Counted from the stretch's first letter, positions 1-12,854 are shown. The stretch: DNA of 64,000 bases from Phyllostachys edulis (GCA_036346405.1 CM070563.1:17589022-17653021); one strand, 5' to 3'. The notes: generated by a model not told the origin, from the sequence alone. A program made the numbers and translations.

Positions 1-1921
1 CCTTTGTTGAAGAGTAGAGATGCTTCGTCTGTCGGGTCCGCAAGGCGTCCGAAACACCGGAATCTATACGCTGAACAAAGCTAAATTAATAAAATAACTC
101 CAAATAAAATTCAAATAAATACTAAATAAATACTAACAGGAAGACAAGGAATTTAGATGAATTTAGAACCAAGAATCAGCGGAATCGGAGTTCGTATGGA
201 GGAGAACGAATATCCGGAAGTTTGCCTTCACATGAAATATAGAATAACATCAGGCATGAATAGTGCCAGCTTTGGCAAAAATGATGGTGCAGTCGAGCGA
301 AAGGGAGAGGCGGCAGGCGAACTAGCAAAATAGAATCCCGGGAGTGAGACGGACCCAATGGTGGTGGTCACGTCACCGGCGAAGGTCCGGTGCGGCGACG
401 GCGCGCAAAATAATGCCAGAGGAATAGTAGAGCCGATGAACCGGCGATGCTTCGGAGAAAAGGAAGGGAGCACGACGTAGAACGTCGTGAGGATAATCCA
501 ACGATGGTGACGATGTCGTCGGGGGATCAAAGACGGCATCGGAAACGACGACAGAAGGTGGTTCGGCCGCCGTCGGAAAAACTTCAATTGAGGAGAAAAG
601 AAAGCGAGAGAGTGGGGCGAATTCTAAGGATAGGAAGAGGAAGCCGAGGGGTATATGCCGCGAGGCGGTCGGCTCTGGAAAAGTGTCACCGAGGAGGGAG
701 AACGCATGTTTGTTTGAGTTCTAGTCGGCCATGCATTTAGCTAGCAGTTGTATTGGCTGCATGCACTCTCCTATTTAGGAATACAAGGTTACTTAATACA
801 TTACGTGCAAACTACTAACTCATAATCTCATGCCCATGCAGCCACACAGGCAATCAACATGAACTAGCACGCTTCTAGCTACATGCACTTACATGCAACA
901 CAAATTAACTAATCACCGCTTGCTACTATCGAAATACATGCACGACTAGAAACAAACCTCGCACTTGTACACACCGCCGCAAATCCGAGTACTATGCCAT
1001 GCGGGTTACACAACTCAAAACTATATGCAAACAAAACTATCGTTAAGATTTAAGTCCAACAGTCGACTTGGAACTCACGGAGGAGTGCTTCGGTTGGAGA
1101 AATAAAACAAGAAATGAGCTCACAAGTGGCTTCGGCTGGGGAAAAGAAATGAGGAGCTAGCTACTGCTGGCTTTGGTTGGAGAAGGGAAAAGGGAGGAGG
1201 GGAGGAGAAGCAAGACGAGGTGAAGGAGCATGCAGCGGCAAAAGGGCCGGGCGCACTGGAGCTCACTGTCACTGATGTTGCTCTCGGTTTGGAGAAGCAT
1301 AAGCTCACGGCTGCTGTTTTGGGGAGCTTTGGTTGAGAGAGAGCAATGGAGGGAGAGGGGAGAGGAGGTGCCGCTTTGCTTCTATAGAAGAGAAAGGGAA
1401 GGGAGGCAAGACAGAGAGGGAGGGACACGCCTGACATGGCGTGAAAGATGGGGGTGTAGGGGCGCCGAGGGCGTGCGGCAAGGAGATGGCAAAGCAAGAA
1501 GAAGCAAAGAACAGAAGAAGCATAGGGAGCGCGTGGGGAAAAGATGGGCAGAGGAATGGGGCGGCAGGCAGTGAGGCGGCAAGAATCCTGCTCCATGGCA
1601 TGGGGAGGGCCAGGAGATGGGTGCCCATGGCGTCGGGCGCAGGAGGACCAACGGAAGAAATGGGCGCCAGGAGAACATGACCAGGCCAGAGAGAGAAAGG
1701 AGAGGAGAGAGAGAAAAAAAAAAAAAGAAAAGGAAGAAATCCGAAAATCCAAGAAAACTTAAATAAACCAACTTTTGAATTAATTGAAGTTTAATTAATT
1801 CAATTAAATTGCTTTTAAATTCTAAAATTTCAAGTTAAGCTTTAGCAAATTAACAAAATCAAATGGTTACTTTTTAAAGTTTTCAAAATTTTCAAAAACT
1901 CTGAAAATTTGGGATGTTACA
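1..1921 (-). repeat. LTR-like block of a minus-strand gypsy-type element (open at window edge)
   Basis: Read on the minus strand the block begins at 1921 with TGTAACATCCC, the form of many grass Ty3/gypsy LTR starts, followed by AT-rich sequence and then a GC/purine-rich body (about 300-750 and 1120-1700), the usual texture of these LTRs. It abuts the non-coding internal region at 1922, so by position it would be the 3' LTR of that element. However its start does not match the LTR at 5375-6785 (TGTAATACCCC), so it may belong to a different inserted or recombined element. Open frames of up to 210 codons inside it are low-complexity GC-rich frames without recognisable domains. Confidence 0.5.
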
Positions 1922-4900
1922 GGACCCAAGACGGTCCTAGCGATACGCCAACTAGCGAAAACAACCCAACGTACCTTGGGCTAACCTCCCCAATGGTACC
2001 GAACCACACAACAAGTGCATAGATCACGGAACTCTTGTTCCACCTCTCAATTGAACTCTTCACCGAACCAGGATCACCCTCTTTAACCAGAGACACACAA
2101 CAGAACTCGCTTTAAGCAACTCTTTTACCGACAAAACCCATCTGAAAATGAAAGATTCACATCGCAGCTATGCGTTACTAGCTCGGTACTAAAGAGTCAA
2201 ATCCAAAAATCGAATTTCATCACGAAAAACCTTTCCACCTTCCAAGTGGTACTTTGCGAATAAACGTCCACGAAATCCAAAGGAGAAAAACACTTGAATG
2301 TCCAAATCGAAATTTCTTTTATTCTTTCCGAATCGATACGAACCACACATGCCAATAATAAGTTAAACTCCAATTGCGAAAAGACATCCGTCATAAACAC
2401 ATAGCTCAAACAAGAATCAAGAAAACGTGTCACTACTTGAGGAAGCATCAATTTCTCTTTCTTTTAGGAATAAAATCTCTCAAGCTTTGGAATTCCAATT
2501 AATCGCATAACACACTAACTCATCTCTTAACTTGGCATTCTCAACGTTACGCCAAGTCGAATACATCATCCACACTTTTGTATAAAGGCTCTATCGACTC
2601 CACCAAAACTTTCTCTCAACAACTCCTCTACCGACATGATTAATTTGACAAATGACTTCCAATGCATCTCAAAATAGATCGCACACGCAATCACATCATC
2701 TCAATCTTTTAAAAATAAACAACTTGGAATTCTCGGCTCACACATTCATATACCTCATCAAAAGGGTTCTATCAATGATCATCCCATCGCTCAAATCCAC
2801 CCTTAATCTACTTCCTCTACACATAATCATTGGGCACCAAAGTCCTAGCATAAAATGCGAAGCCCAAATTTTAAACTCCAAGACTCCTACAATGAACTTC
2901 TCAGATAGAAAATAGGGAAACCTCAGATTAAATCCTAAAATTCTCACAATCCAAACATACTCACAAGATCAACATCAACACGAAAACATTTCTAATCCAA
3001 TTATCTTTACAAAGATTCTAACTCTTAGAGAGTTACTTACTAAGTCCAAGTCATTATCGGTAATAATCCGACAATCCCGCTATCTCATTAATCACTTTAA
3101 CGATCAGACATTTCGCTAATATTACTTTCATTACAACCCCATCATATTTCATCTGCACAACCGTGCAAGGTACTCAATCGCGACACTTTAATACATTGAT
3201 CAAGATTCCCATCCTTTCGAAAATTCTAATGTTCCACCTGAATTGAACAAAGGATATTGGATCACAAATCTCCATAGGTTCTAATGCTTGCAGTAATGCA
3301 AACAGTTTAGCCTCAAAGGCAAACATTCGGTATGAATAAAATTCTCTCTAAGAATTATACACGAAATCAGTTCATCCTTCAACGCTCCTCGGATAACTTA
3401 CAACCCGGGGTCTCACAATCACATTGAATAAACACTACGAAAGACCCCTGTGAAACTAATCGATGAATCCTTTCTCAGAAGAAAACAAATGAAAATAATT
3501 TTCACCACATAGAAAAACCTTTACCACTCACAGTGAACAGAGGACCAAGGGGAATAGTCAGTTTAAGCAATGAACTCATAGAACATAAGTGGAGTCCATA
3601 GTTGAAAGTGTAAGCCTCACAAGAAGGGAATATCAAACCTTAGCAGATAAAAACAAACAAGCATTCAAGTTCAAAACACTTACATCACTGAAGAACCATT
3701 ATAACTTTGCAACATATCGCTTTACTCGACAAACTTCGTTTACCACATAAAGCTTGAACCCCCAAAAGACCATGAACACAAACTTGAAATTTGATCATTT
3801 AAGAAATATCACGTAAGGCAATCAAATTTATTTCTCTATAAAAGAATCAACATTACCCTCACATTACTGAACATTTTATTAAGGTCAATAACATACATTC
3901 CTGGTAACAATCAATTTACCTTACTATCACATCAACAAACCTTCTAAAGAAAACATAACAAATCATATCGTAGAAATCTCCAGCATCAAATGGGGTGGTA
4001 ATAACAACTTATTCTAGAAAAGAAACCTAGTGCGAAAGCCACAAAGCTGAAACAGACCTCTTTTAACAAGTTCACTCTAGTGGAAGGCAAACTCATAAAA
4101 CACACCGATTAAATCACTTATTAGATTTCTCTCATTTACCCTTCTCAAACTCAACGGTATAGCACACACTAATAGCACTCTAACCATTAATTCTAACAAC
4201 CGATGATTATCTAATCATGGAAGCATTCATAGTCCCACCTTTGTTCAGAAATTGGAATGAAATATATTTAAACTTTAGCAATGGAACATTTATAAGACAA
4301 GGTTTTGGAAGTCAATACAACCACCCTCATCTATTACTTCATACATATAACAACAATTTAGCATGGCAAAATTAGGTGAATCTACCATTTGTACAAATTC
4401 TTCAGATATCCAAATAGAAGACATATTTAAGGTTAATATTTATCAAGGCAAAATTAACTTCACTTTTGAAGACATTAACTAATAGTTACTGGATTGCACC
4501 AAGACATTCACTCAACTCGATAACTCCTACCATACTAAGTAATTCTTTTAATTAAAACCTCTTAGCTAAGTATGACAATACAACATTAAAGGGTTTAACA
4601 TACACTTTCTCTTAAGAGAGGCATTAAACTTCAACTCTCAAATTAACCCAAAAGGAATATGCAAGGTCAAAGCACCCACTTAATAAAGAACTTGCAAAAG
4701 AAATCTTCCACTGCCTGAAATTCCAAGCGAACAAACGAGTTACATTTTCCAACAGGGTAAGATGAACTTCCGTGAAAAGATAAATCTTGAAATTTAACTA
4801 CGCTAACATGGATCAGAAATATCACAATAGTCGGAAGAACAATATTTGTTTCAAAGAACGATTAGAGATCTATCGGAGCTTGCCCACTTCATTATAACCC

Positions 4901-5297
4901 CCATTCAAAAGAAGTTCATCAACTGCAAGAATCTACAACTAGGAAACCAGATTCAAACTCGAGGAAGACAACAACTTTATCAAAGAACTCATGCTCAACG
5001 CATAACTATGGAACGGGGTAAGTACTCTCTATTCCCTACCACGAACGGTGGTGTAGCACAGTGAATCCTGGGCAACAACCACGACCTCAACTTCTTAACA
5101 TCCTTTATCATCACACATAACCAATATAATCAATTATGAATATAAGGTCATCTCATAGTAATCATAGAATAATTTTATGGATATAGAAGATCATAGCAGA
5201 TCATAGATTAACAACAAGAAAGATAGTACAGAAGCAATTCAACAATTGCTCAACAAATGAAACATAGTAATAGAAATACGGAAGCAACGAATTACCC

Positions 5298-5324
5298 ATC
5301 CCACCTACTGTGCACAGTGTGTCA
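5298..5324 (-). other. Conserved 5' leader motif of the non-coding LTR family
   Basis: On minus this reads TGACACACTGTGCACAGTAG followed by GTGGGAT, just downstream of the primer site. Nearly the same motif follows the primer site in the coding gypsy element (43667-43694) and in the + copy (60794-60823). A leader shared by coding and non-coding elements is a candidate dimerisation/packaging region; that role is inferred. Confidence 0.6.
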
Positions 5325-5361
5325 TTTTAATATATTTCTATTAACCACGGACGTAAAGCCC

Positions 5362-5373
5362 GCTCGATACCAA
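5362..5373 (-). other. Primer-binding site, initiator-Met tRNA type (one base deleted)
   Basis: On minus, TTGGTATCGAGCGGGC directly follows the LTR end at 5375. The canonical plant site complementary to the 3' end of initiator tRNA-Met is TGGTATCAGAGC; this copy lacks one A. It fixes the element's orientation and the LTR border. Confidence 0.7.
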
Positions 5374-5374
5374 C

Positions 5375-6785
5375 CGTAACACCACGCTATTTGGAAGCCA
5401 AGATGTCACTTAAATACTCTAACATCCACCACATTATGGAAGAATCAATGATATAACATCTAAAGGCATAAATAAAACAACCCAACATGGAGAAGGTATC
5501 CTTCCTTCACCATTTAAATGTATTTATTACAGTTCATCGTTAAAAAGGTTCACAAGCAATAATAAATCAATCGTATCATGGAGAAGGTATCCTTCCTTCT
5601 CCATCTAAACTTATTTATTACGTTATCAATAATAAGTGAAAGATAGAACTAATTTATAATCTTGAACTTGAATAGGATGTCAGTGAAAATGAGTAGTGTG
5701 TGTCTACTCCTCCCAAATGAGCCAACATCAAGGATTACCTAAAACAAACAAACAACGCAAGAATGAGTCCAAGACTCAAGCAAGTACTGATGAATAAATG
5801 GAACATACCACAAACATTAACAAGTCAACATCATTGAACCATATGAAGAAATCACGTAATCCAGTATTTGAATGAATGGAATGAATGAAGTGAATGGAAT
5901 GGAATGGAGGGACTACACACATGCATATACGCAGATATGCTAGTGACACACCCATCGGTGTTCACTTAAGCCCGCATCTTAACAAAATACGGGGATCCAA
6001 GTCCCGTATGAAGAACATTTCATACGGGTGTCCCAAAACGCCCACATTGGAATAGTGGGGCCCACATTGGAATGGTGGGTCTTACGTGCCCATCCCGAAT
6101 TGATGGGTCTTTTAATCCACTCCGTGGATGGAACATGAATAATGAATGCATGGAATGAAATATGTATATTGAAAAGACACGCTCTCTAATCATGGAGATA
6201 ATATACATATGGAAGGAACATGAACTTAAATATTATCATCTCCAATCATGGATTCAACACATATGAAAGACCATAGACAATCCAACTTCTCTTGAATCAT
6301 AAGAACTCACAGTATAATCATAAAAGCATTCATCAATCACAATCATTAAGATAAGCAATGTACTTGCCTCCCACGATGCGACGCGTTAGCAGGAAAAAGT
6401 GGTGCTCCTAAACCCGAAGCTTCACCTCCCTTGAAGAACCTTAGGGAGACGCTGAACGATCCCCCACGAAGAAGATCCCTCGTCCCTCCTTTCGGCCAAC
6501 CAATCTGCAGTCCCTCCTTCTCCTTCCTTTGCGAACACCGGCAGCGGGAAGGAGCGGTTCCAAGAGGCAGGGCACTGTAGCACCGTGCACTGTAGCGGTG
6601 GTTACTGTAGCTACAGTGCCGGCCTAGGGTTTTCCCCTTCTTTCATAGGTGGCCGCCCCCCCTATGGGCCTCCTGGGCCAAGGCCCGAGGCCCAGGTTGC
6701 CGAAGAAAAGCGAAAAACTCCTCTTTCTTAATTCTATTATTATCTTTTGAATGATTTCTTCTTTAGAATAAATCGGGGTATTACA
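5375..6785 (-). mobile_element. 5' LTR of the minus-strand non-coding element
   Basis: On minus it starts TGTAATACCCCG at 6785 and ends GGTGTTACG at 5375 (terminal A mutated to G), immediately followed by the primer site. Its 3' third matches the + strand LTR end at 60000-60695, including the stretches around 5385-5420 and 6010-6130. The GC-rich part at 6470-6700 contains the TGGGCC/GGCCCA-rich block common to the family. Length is about 1.41 kb, shorter than the 2.20 kb + copy. Confidence 0.75.
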
Positions 6786-7930
6786 TTATAATCCACTCCC
6801 GTAGATGAAACATGAATAATGGATGCATAGAATGAAATATGAACAATGAAAGAAATCATCTCTAAACATGGAAACAACACATAGAAAAGGAACATAAACA
6901 TTGAACCTTCTCATGGATCATAGAAAAACACAATACGAATATCAAGCATTCAGCAATCACAAATCTCAAGAATATTAATGTACTTGCCTGTCGCGTTGCG
7001 ACGCGTTAGTAGGCAACGAAGGTGCCCCTAAACCCGAAGCCTCTCCGCCTACACAAGTAAGTACTCGAAATAAGAACAATATGACACAGACACTACCAAC
7101 AACGTTCCACCACACCTTCCCGACAATTCAAGAATTAATCGTTAAACCTATTCTCAAAAGCATAACTCGATCACGTAAACGAATCTGGACAGCAGCACGG
7201 AAAAACTCATAACTATTGATCTGGGACTCGGAACGAGGTGAGCCCAGATCCTATGGAAACTTAACGAACATAACTACAAAATCCTAGTTGACGAGATCTT
7301 CCAATTCGGCCAAAATAAAAAACTAACAGGTGGGTGAAAGAACAAGACAGATTCTGCCTAGACGAACAAAACAGCAGTAAAGAACAGATCACAACTTTTG
7401 ATCTACAGCTCTGATTAGGGCGTTCTTTATCATTCTGGAAAGGTTATAAAAATTTTGTACAACAACCTAGTTGGGTGAAAACCCTGAATATGCCATTAAC
7501 ATAATCATAATTTAGGAGACAACTTGACAGTTCATTCTCGTCAGGACTTCAGGACAGCGGTAAAGATCAGACCATAACTTTTGATCCGTACGTCGGAATT
7601 AAGTGTTCTTGGTGGCTACGGAAAGCTAAGAACAATATATAAATATATATAGGAGATGGAAATCTCCAATTCGGCCTCTAAGGAGGGAGGGTGGAGTCGG
7701 CCTAGGGTTTGGGGGGAGAAAAGGGGGGTGGCGCCCACCCCTTTGGTCGGCCTCCCTCTTGGGCCTTCTGGGCCAAGGCCCGGGGCCCAAGTTGTTGAAA
7801 TTTCACAAAAAAACTCTTTTTACTTCCACTAATCGCTGTTGGATACTTTCTTTGTTAGGAGAAATTCAAAAATTGAATAAATTCCTTCTTCCGAATATTA
7901 TTCTCTCTAATAGCTTAAACGGGTATTACA
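6786..7930 (-). mobile_element. Partial LTR of a second, related minus-strand element
   Basis: It begins on minus with TGTAATACCCG at 7930 and runs through the same 5' LTR sequence as the + strand LTR (58492 onward), for example the GGGCC-rich block at 7750-7790 versus 58630-58670. It stops at 6786 exactly where the neighbouring complete LTR starts; its last bases correspond to an internal LTR position. The simplest reading is that the 5375-6785 element inserted into this older LTR in the same orientation. Confidence 0.7.
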
Positions 7931-8615
7931 TATACATTGTATAAGATGAAAAGAAACACCTTGTTCTTGTTGCTACTGAAATTTATCTTTAGATACTTTT
8001 TGGTTTCTGAAGCACTTAGTTATGTCTTTTGGAGGTCTCTGAAAACTTTACTTGGCTGGTAAATTTTCCTGTCTTAGTTTTGTTGTCATGTTTGGATAAA
8101 TGTATGGGATAGTTATAGTTTCCAAGCAGTCAAAGGTGTTTGTTCTCCCAGCTTAAATTGAGCTTCAAGTATCCGGATTAGATACCAACCAACTTGCCAC
8201 ATATTTGATTTATGATATTATTTGAATTCTTGGATCTTTCGCACAATCCTGTCGATCTATGTATGCATGGTCTCTCTAAACCGTTGGTCCCTTGTTGTCC
8301 TATTGTTGTTTAGATCATCATATATTGGACGGAGTCCTACTTCATCTGTTAGGGGATCTAAGAATGCATCCCCAAGAGCGTAGACTACAAGCACAGGAAG
8401 GCTTACAAGAAAGTAGGTGTTATTTATTATGATTTCGCTTCCTTTCTCTTGAGTTTTTCACATTTTGTTGAGCTCCTTTCTTCCTATTTTATATAAAAAA
8501 AGGACAAGGGGTTGTATAAGTTGGTTTTCATGAGTGGTGTTCTACCGAGGGCTATGTTGTTGGTTGCTATTTTGGTGGAAAGGTTATTTTCTTGTTCTCT
8601 GTTATGTAGCTTCTC

Positions 8616-8618
<3 letters not shown>
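7931..8618. other. Unassigned intergenic stretch
   Basis: No recognisable gene or transposon end. A short exon-like reading near 8365-8430 has no identifiable homology and is not called. Confidence 0.5.

Positions 8619-8706
<88 letters not shown>
8619..8706. repeat. (TA)n microsatellite, about 44 units
   Basis: Uninterrupted TA dinucleotides over 88 bp. Open frames on both strands here consist only of alternating Ile/Tyr and are artefacts. Confidence 0.97.
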
Positions 8707-8709
<3 letters not shown>

Positions 8710-9462
8710 AATTTCGAATCTACTATCACCATTGCTACAAAGTGGTAAATTATATCTCTTTCGTTAGATGCATGTTGAAATTTAATGGCAGATAGAGCAA
8801 CTCGACCAAAAAAAACTGCCTAGACCTTTTGGTTTTGTGTCAGCCATATCACTATACTTAGTCTGAAATTATTTATACTGTGTGAACAGAATTAAGAGAT
8901 GGTTAGTTCCACAGTACTAAATTTGAGCGAACGAGACTCAATGCATCCATTATATTATATTTTAATAGCTTTTTAAAGACATATTGTGATTAAAAACCAC
9001 TGACCACTGGTCAAAGTTTGTATCTCGTAGAACGTTAAGCCAACAAAACTCATATTTAGGAACATAGGTAGAACATTTCATAGAAAGGTTTCAGATCATG
9101 TTATTGTCCAATGCGGAAAACAGACTAGGTGATTAGTAGAGAATATCTTTTATTCATATAAACTTGCAAATGTCATAATGTTGGCACACTCTATTCACCT
9201 TACAGAAGGGGCGGGGCTCGATCGATCCTCCCATGATGCCAACAACATCGACATGACGGATGCAACCTAATGTCTACATGATTTTGATGGACTTACATGA
9301 CTTGTATATGATATTAGTCTTTAGGTGTATTTTGGTAGTACCGGACTTTTAGATGTCTTTTGTGCGGATTACAATGTTGCTTTTTGCAAGTGAACCTTAT
9401 GGATGGTATTGGGCTTGAAATGATGCTAGTTTAAGCTTGAACTTATTTTTGTGTGGATTAAT

Positions 9463-9567
9463 GTATGGATGTGTATTGTGGACTATAGATGTATATATGG
9501 ATGTGTATTGTGGATTATATGATGCATGGATGTGTATTGTGGATTATATGATGCATGGATGTGTATG
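9463..9567. repeat. Short tandem repeat, about 30 bp unit
   Basis: Four imperfect copies of ATGGATGTGTATTGTGGA at about 9465, 9497, 9526 and 9555, separated by ATATGATGC-type spacers. The last copy is partial. Confidence 0.8.
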
Positions 9568-9727
9568 AATCAAATAATAGTGTGTGTATGATAATTGAAA
9601 TTTTCTCGCTAGCATTGCTATCTTGGTCGCTAATAATTTTGTTGTGACCACGGAGTTATTTTGGTGACAAAGAATACACTCGGAAAAAATAATTAAACTA
9701 CGGGCACAAAATTGTTAGGTTTAATTT

Positions 9728-10119
9728 TCTTGACGGTAATGTCCCAACCATCAAGTTTTATTTCCTTAACGGTAATAGCCCAACCGTCAAGTTATATTTT
9801 CTTGACGGTAACGACCAGCCGTCAATTTTTAGTTTCTTGACGGTTATGTTGTAACCGTCAAGTTTTATTTTATTGACAGTGAATACCCGTCAAGAAAATT
9901 CTTTTTTATGGGTGGTTCGTAAAACCGTCAGGAAAATAGAAAAAACCGTCAGGAAAAATTTTCTTGACGGTGAACCGTCAGACAAATTGGATTTTCCCGA
10001 CCACCTAGACCTGAGGGGATTTTCCTGACGGTTAAACTGTCAGAAAAATAAAACCTGGCGGTTTTTTCTATTTTTCTGATGGTTTTCAACCGTGGGGAAA
10101 TACTCCTTTTCTAGTAGTG
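9728..10119. mobile_element. CACTA transposon end with subterminal repeats
   Basis: The right boundary reads CTTTTCTAGTAGTG at 10119, the complement of a CACTACTAGAAAAG CACTA inverted terminus. Inside it lie about a dozen direct and inverted copies of CTTGACGGT / ACCGTCA(G/A), the subterminal transposase-binding-type arrays seen in plant CACTA elements. No matching left CACTA terminus was found upstream, so this appears to be a truncated element or a single end. No transposase coding is seen. Confidence 0.7.
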
Positions 10120-11698
10120 CGGCATAGATTTTCCTCTGAGCAATATGGGAATTTATATCCTTACATGGAAGCTTCGCTTAACATATTTTAATAATATAAT
10201 AGATGCACCATATATAGATTAACAGTGCATGCAGTGATGCACATTCATGTCTAACTTGACTACAAGTAATCCACAGCGTTACTTTTTCTTCTTTTTTCTG
10301 AGAAGAACCGCAGCATTACTTTGTGCACGTCCCAGATAAAGCTATACACTTTCATGACTACGTACACGGGCTGGGCGCGGAACAACATTTTCCGGGCCAC
10401 TCGTGCTGGCATCGGCCCATGCATGGATTGATGTAGGTATGCAACGGTGTCGGCGTTGGCCTCGCACACGTCCCCGTCGAGTTAGGCCGGGACCGGGCGC
10501 GCACCGCGGCGAAAAGGACGCCGTGCAACTGTACGTGCACATGCAGCAGCACGACGACGACGAGAGTCGACAATGACCACGGTAGCCGTTAGCTATCTTG
10601 AAGTGCCACCACCAGTACTCCGACCCAACCTAACGCCCCCGCACACTCCGACCCAACCTAACGCCCCCGCACATCCACAACGCCTATGCTTGCGTGCGCC
10701 TAGCTTAAGCTAGCTGCGTGTATATATGGCACCACACAACACCGGCCGGTCACTCGCTTGCGTTTGAAGTTAGCCGTGCGCATAGCGCGAGACAAACATG
10801 CACAAGCTGGAACGCACCTTGCCTTTCTTGTGTGCGTCCAAGAGCTAAGCGACCAAATCACCAAAACGTACTCCATATAAAAGTTATCTGGATTTGCATT
10901 GCATGCATGGACGACATACACTGGTAGTGAGTGAGTCTCTGAGTGTGATTTAATTAGTTAGGCGCCGTTGGTTGAGCTTCAGCTTTCATGGGCCTACTGC
11001 GCGATCCATCCCTTCTTTTTTCTCCCTTTTGAAAATTTTGAGTTGATGCTCATCTTTGCTGTGTGTGTGCGAGAGAGTGTGTGTGTCAAATGAAGCAGGA
11101 GTTGATTACGTGTGTGTGGAATTCAGCTGGCCATTATTGGTCGGTACGCCGGGCTCCTTTCTATCAGCATAAATTGCTGGAAATATAATACACCCCTTCT
11201 CTTCTTGTTGACATTCTACGATCAATGCGTGGATTATCAGGAGTTTTTGGCTCATTTAGCGTGATTTTAAACCGAAATAGAAAAAAAAATAGCTCTTCTA
11301 TGAACGAATTGACAAAAATGACACTCGTATCGTGCTCAAAATGCACAGCAGGGCTCTACCGTGCCCCCATCACATGGTAGCCCATGTGGTGGCCTCCTAT
11401 TCGGCGACAGCCGGCCTGCCTCGCCCCCACTCCGCATCAAGTGATCTACCATGCACCCACAGAGCAGCGGGTGGCGTGGGCAGGCCACCTGCCTCGGTGG
11501 GCACGCGACAGGCCGGCTGCCGTGCTGTGGCGCTGCGGCAAGGGTGTCATTTTTGCTATTTCATTATGGAATAGGCTATTTTTGCTATTTGCTTCAAAAC
11601 GAGATGTAATGAGACAAAAACTCGATTATCAGTACGTCGACAAGGGAAGTTTGTGTATGTGTCCTAAGGCGTAACGACTAGCATGGACAGGCTACATG
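10120..11698. other. Unassigned intergenic stretch with a 28 bp tandem duplication
   Basis: A 28 bp unit, ACTCCGACCCAACCTAACGC plus eight bases, occurs twice at 10617-10672. A GC-richer patch at 10340-10570 and a TATATATGG motif near 10720 resemble a promoter but no supported open frame follows. No gene is called. Confidence 0.5.
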
Positions 11699-11706
11699 TA
11701 GTCAGC

Positions 11707-12267
11707 CAGTGGTGAACCCATGACTAAAATTTAGGGGGAGCTAATGGGACACTACCACTTGCATGCGCTGTTGCCTGCCTACCCGGCCACGCGATGCCCG
11801 CCGCCGATTGTCGTTGCCTACCTACCTACACTGCTTGTCACACAAGACACAAGCTTGTGTCACTGAAGGTCTGCCCGGTTGCCGCCAAGACTCATGCTCT
11901 GCATGTCAGCCAAAGATGCCCAAACCCACGCCCGCATGCTGGCCACAACGTTAGTCGCTAGGGTTCGCCGTGATGGGGATTGAGGAATTGGTTAGGGATT
12001 GGAGTGGGAAGAGAGAGGAGAGTTTGAGTGGGATAGATGAATTTTGTAGGCTTGGCCAAGGATAGCAATGACTAGTACTTGGTTAATTTGGCGAAGCCGA
12101 GACAAGGGAATTCTGGCTCAAATCATTTCCTTGTTCTTATAACTCTATAGTAGCTAAGCTTCAAATCATAGCGCCCGATGGATCAAGTTGTTACGGGATA
12201 CCCATAGTCCGACCGGCTGTAGAAGTGATCTGCTCCGCTTAGTCCCCTACTACTGGGTCCGCCACTG
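11707..12267. mobile_element. Non-autonomous hAT-type element, 561 bp
   Basis: The left end CAGTGGTGAACCCAT and the right end ATGGGTCCGCCACTG-like (complement CAGTGGCGGACCCAG) form imperfect inverted termini of hAT type. They are flanked by an 8 bp near-duplication, TAGTCAGC at 11699-11706 and CAGTCAGC at 12268-12275 (7 of 8 matching). There is no transposase; the 63-codon frame inside is not supported. The size and 8 bp duplication fit a MITE-like hAT derivative. Confidence 0.7.
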
Positions 12268-12275
12268 CAGTCAGC

Positions 12276-12852
12276 TCTACCACGGATAAGAGATAAGAGG
12301 ATCCCAGCTAGCTATTGCGTACAAACGATTTTGTCATTATTGTTCAAGTTTCTCTGTCTGTCTGTCATTGACGCAACGTACGTGCGCCGTGGGCTAGCTT
12401 CTGGAGTTTGTAGCTATGCGACTACTACGTACTCCGAACGCCGTGCTTCTTGTCCGCTTGTTCAGCATTTTCTCCTTGCCGCAGCTCGTTCTTATAGCGT
12501 ACGTTGGCCGGCGTGTAATGCTCCTTGTCGACAGCGTCCGCTGCTCGCTTCCCGCCGGCGTCCAACTCTTCGTCGCTCGCGTCAGTCGTCGTCGATCGTC
12601 GTCTGGGAGGCGGCAGGCAACTGAGTACCACGTACTAATTAACTACCTACGTACGTACTCTATGTGAAGGGCGGAGCCGGAATTGGACATAGGGCAAGTT
12701 CAAGGTTAAAATTTGTATAGTGAATAACACATACTACCAAATTAATGTGAGTAATTTTATAGATATTTTTGTGGGTGGTGTATTCGATGAAAATGCTAAT
12801 TGATCAAACCTAGAAGTTTCAAACATTCTAAAAAATATGAGATATAGGGGAG

Positions 12853-12854
<2 letters not shown>
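12276..12854. other. Unassigned stretch; possible hAT end near 12668
   Basis: The sequence GGGCGGAGCCGG near 12668 resembles hAT-type termini, but no partner end was found. The 97-codon frame at 12331-12624 has no recognisable features. Confidence 0.35.

Larger units (their letters stand above)
1922..5374 (-). mobile_element. Non-coding internal region of an LTR retrotransposon (LARD/Dasheng-like)
   Basis: AT-rich sequence with no open frame above about 90 codons and no gag or pol motif on either strand. Its reverse complement aligns by eye over long stretches with 60713-64000 on the + strand; for example reverse-complemented 4141-4440 matches about 61880-62220, including the shared phrase GATTCACCTAATTTTGCCAT. 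The two copies therefore represent one family whose internal region is conserved but non-coding, as in large retrotransposon derivatives. The 5' end (about 5290-5374) carries a primer site and leader also found in the coding gypsy element at 43.6 kb. The family cannot move without proteins supplied in trans. Confidence 0.75.

Noticed and set aside
1120..1752. 210-codon minus frame
   Set aside because: Lies in a purine-rich LTR-like block; low-complexity Ser/Pro/Phe composition and overlapping open frames on both strands indicate composition, not coding.
8365..8435. Exon-like reading ECIPKSVDYKHRKAYKKV
   Set aside because: Too short, no convincing acceptor, and no family recognised.
8484..8748. 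Overlapping open frames on both strands over the TA repeat
   Set aside because: They are alternating Ile/Tyr translations of a dinucleotide repeat.
9728..10119. CRISPR-like spaced short repeats
   Set aside because: Motifs are irregularly spaced, in both orientations, beside a CACTA terminus, in a plant genome.
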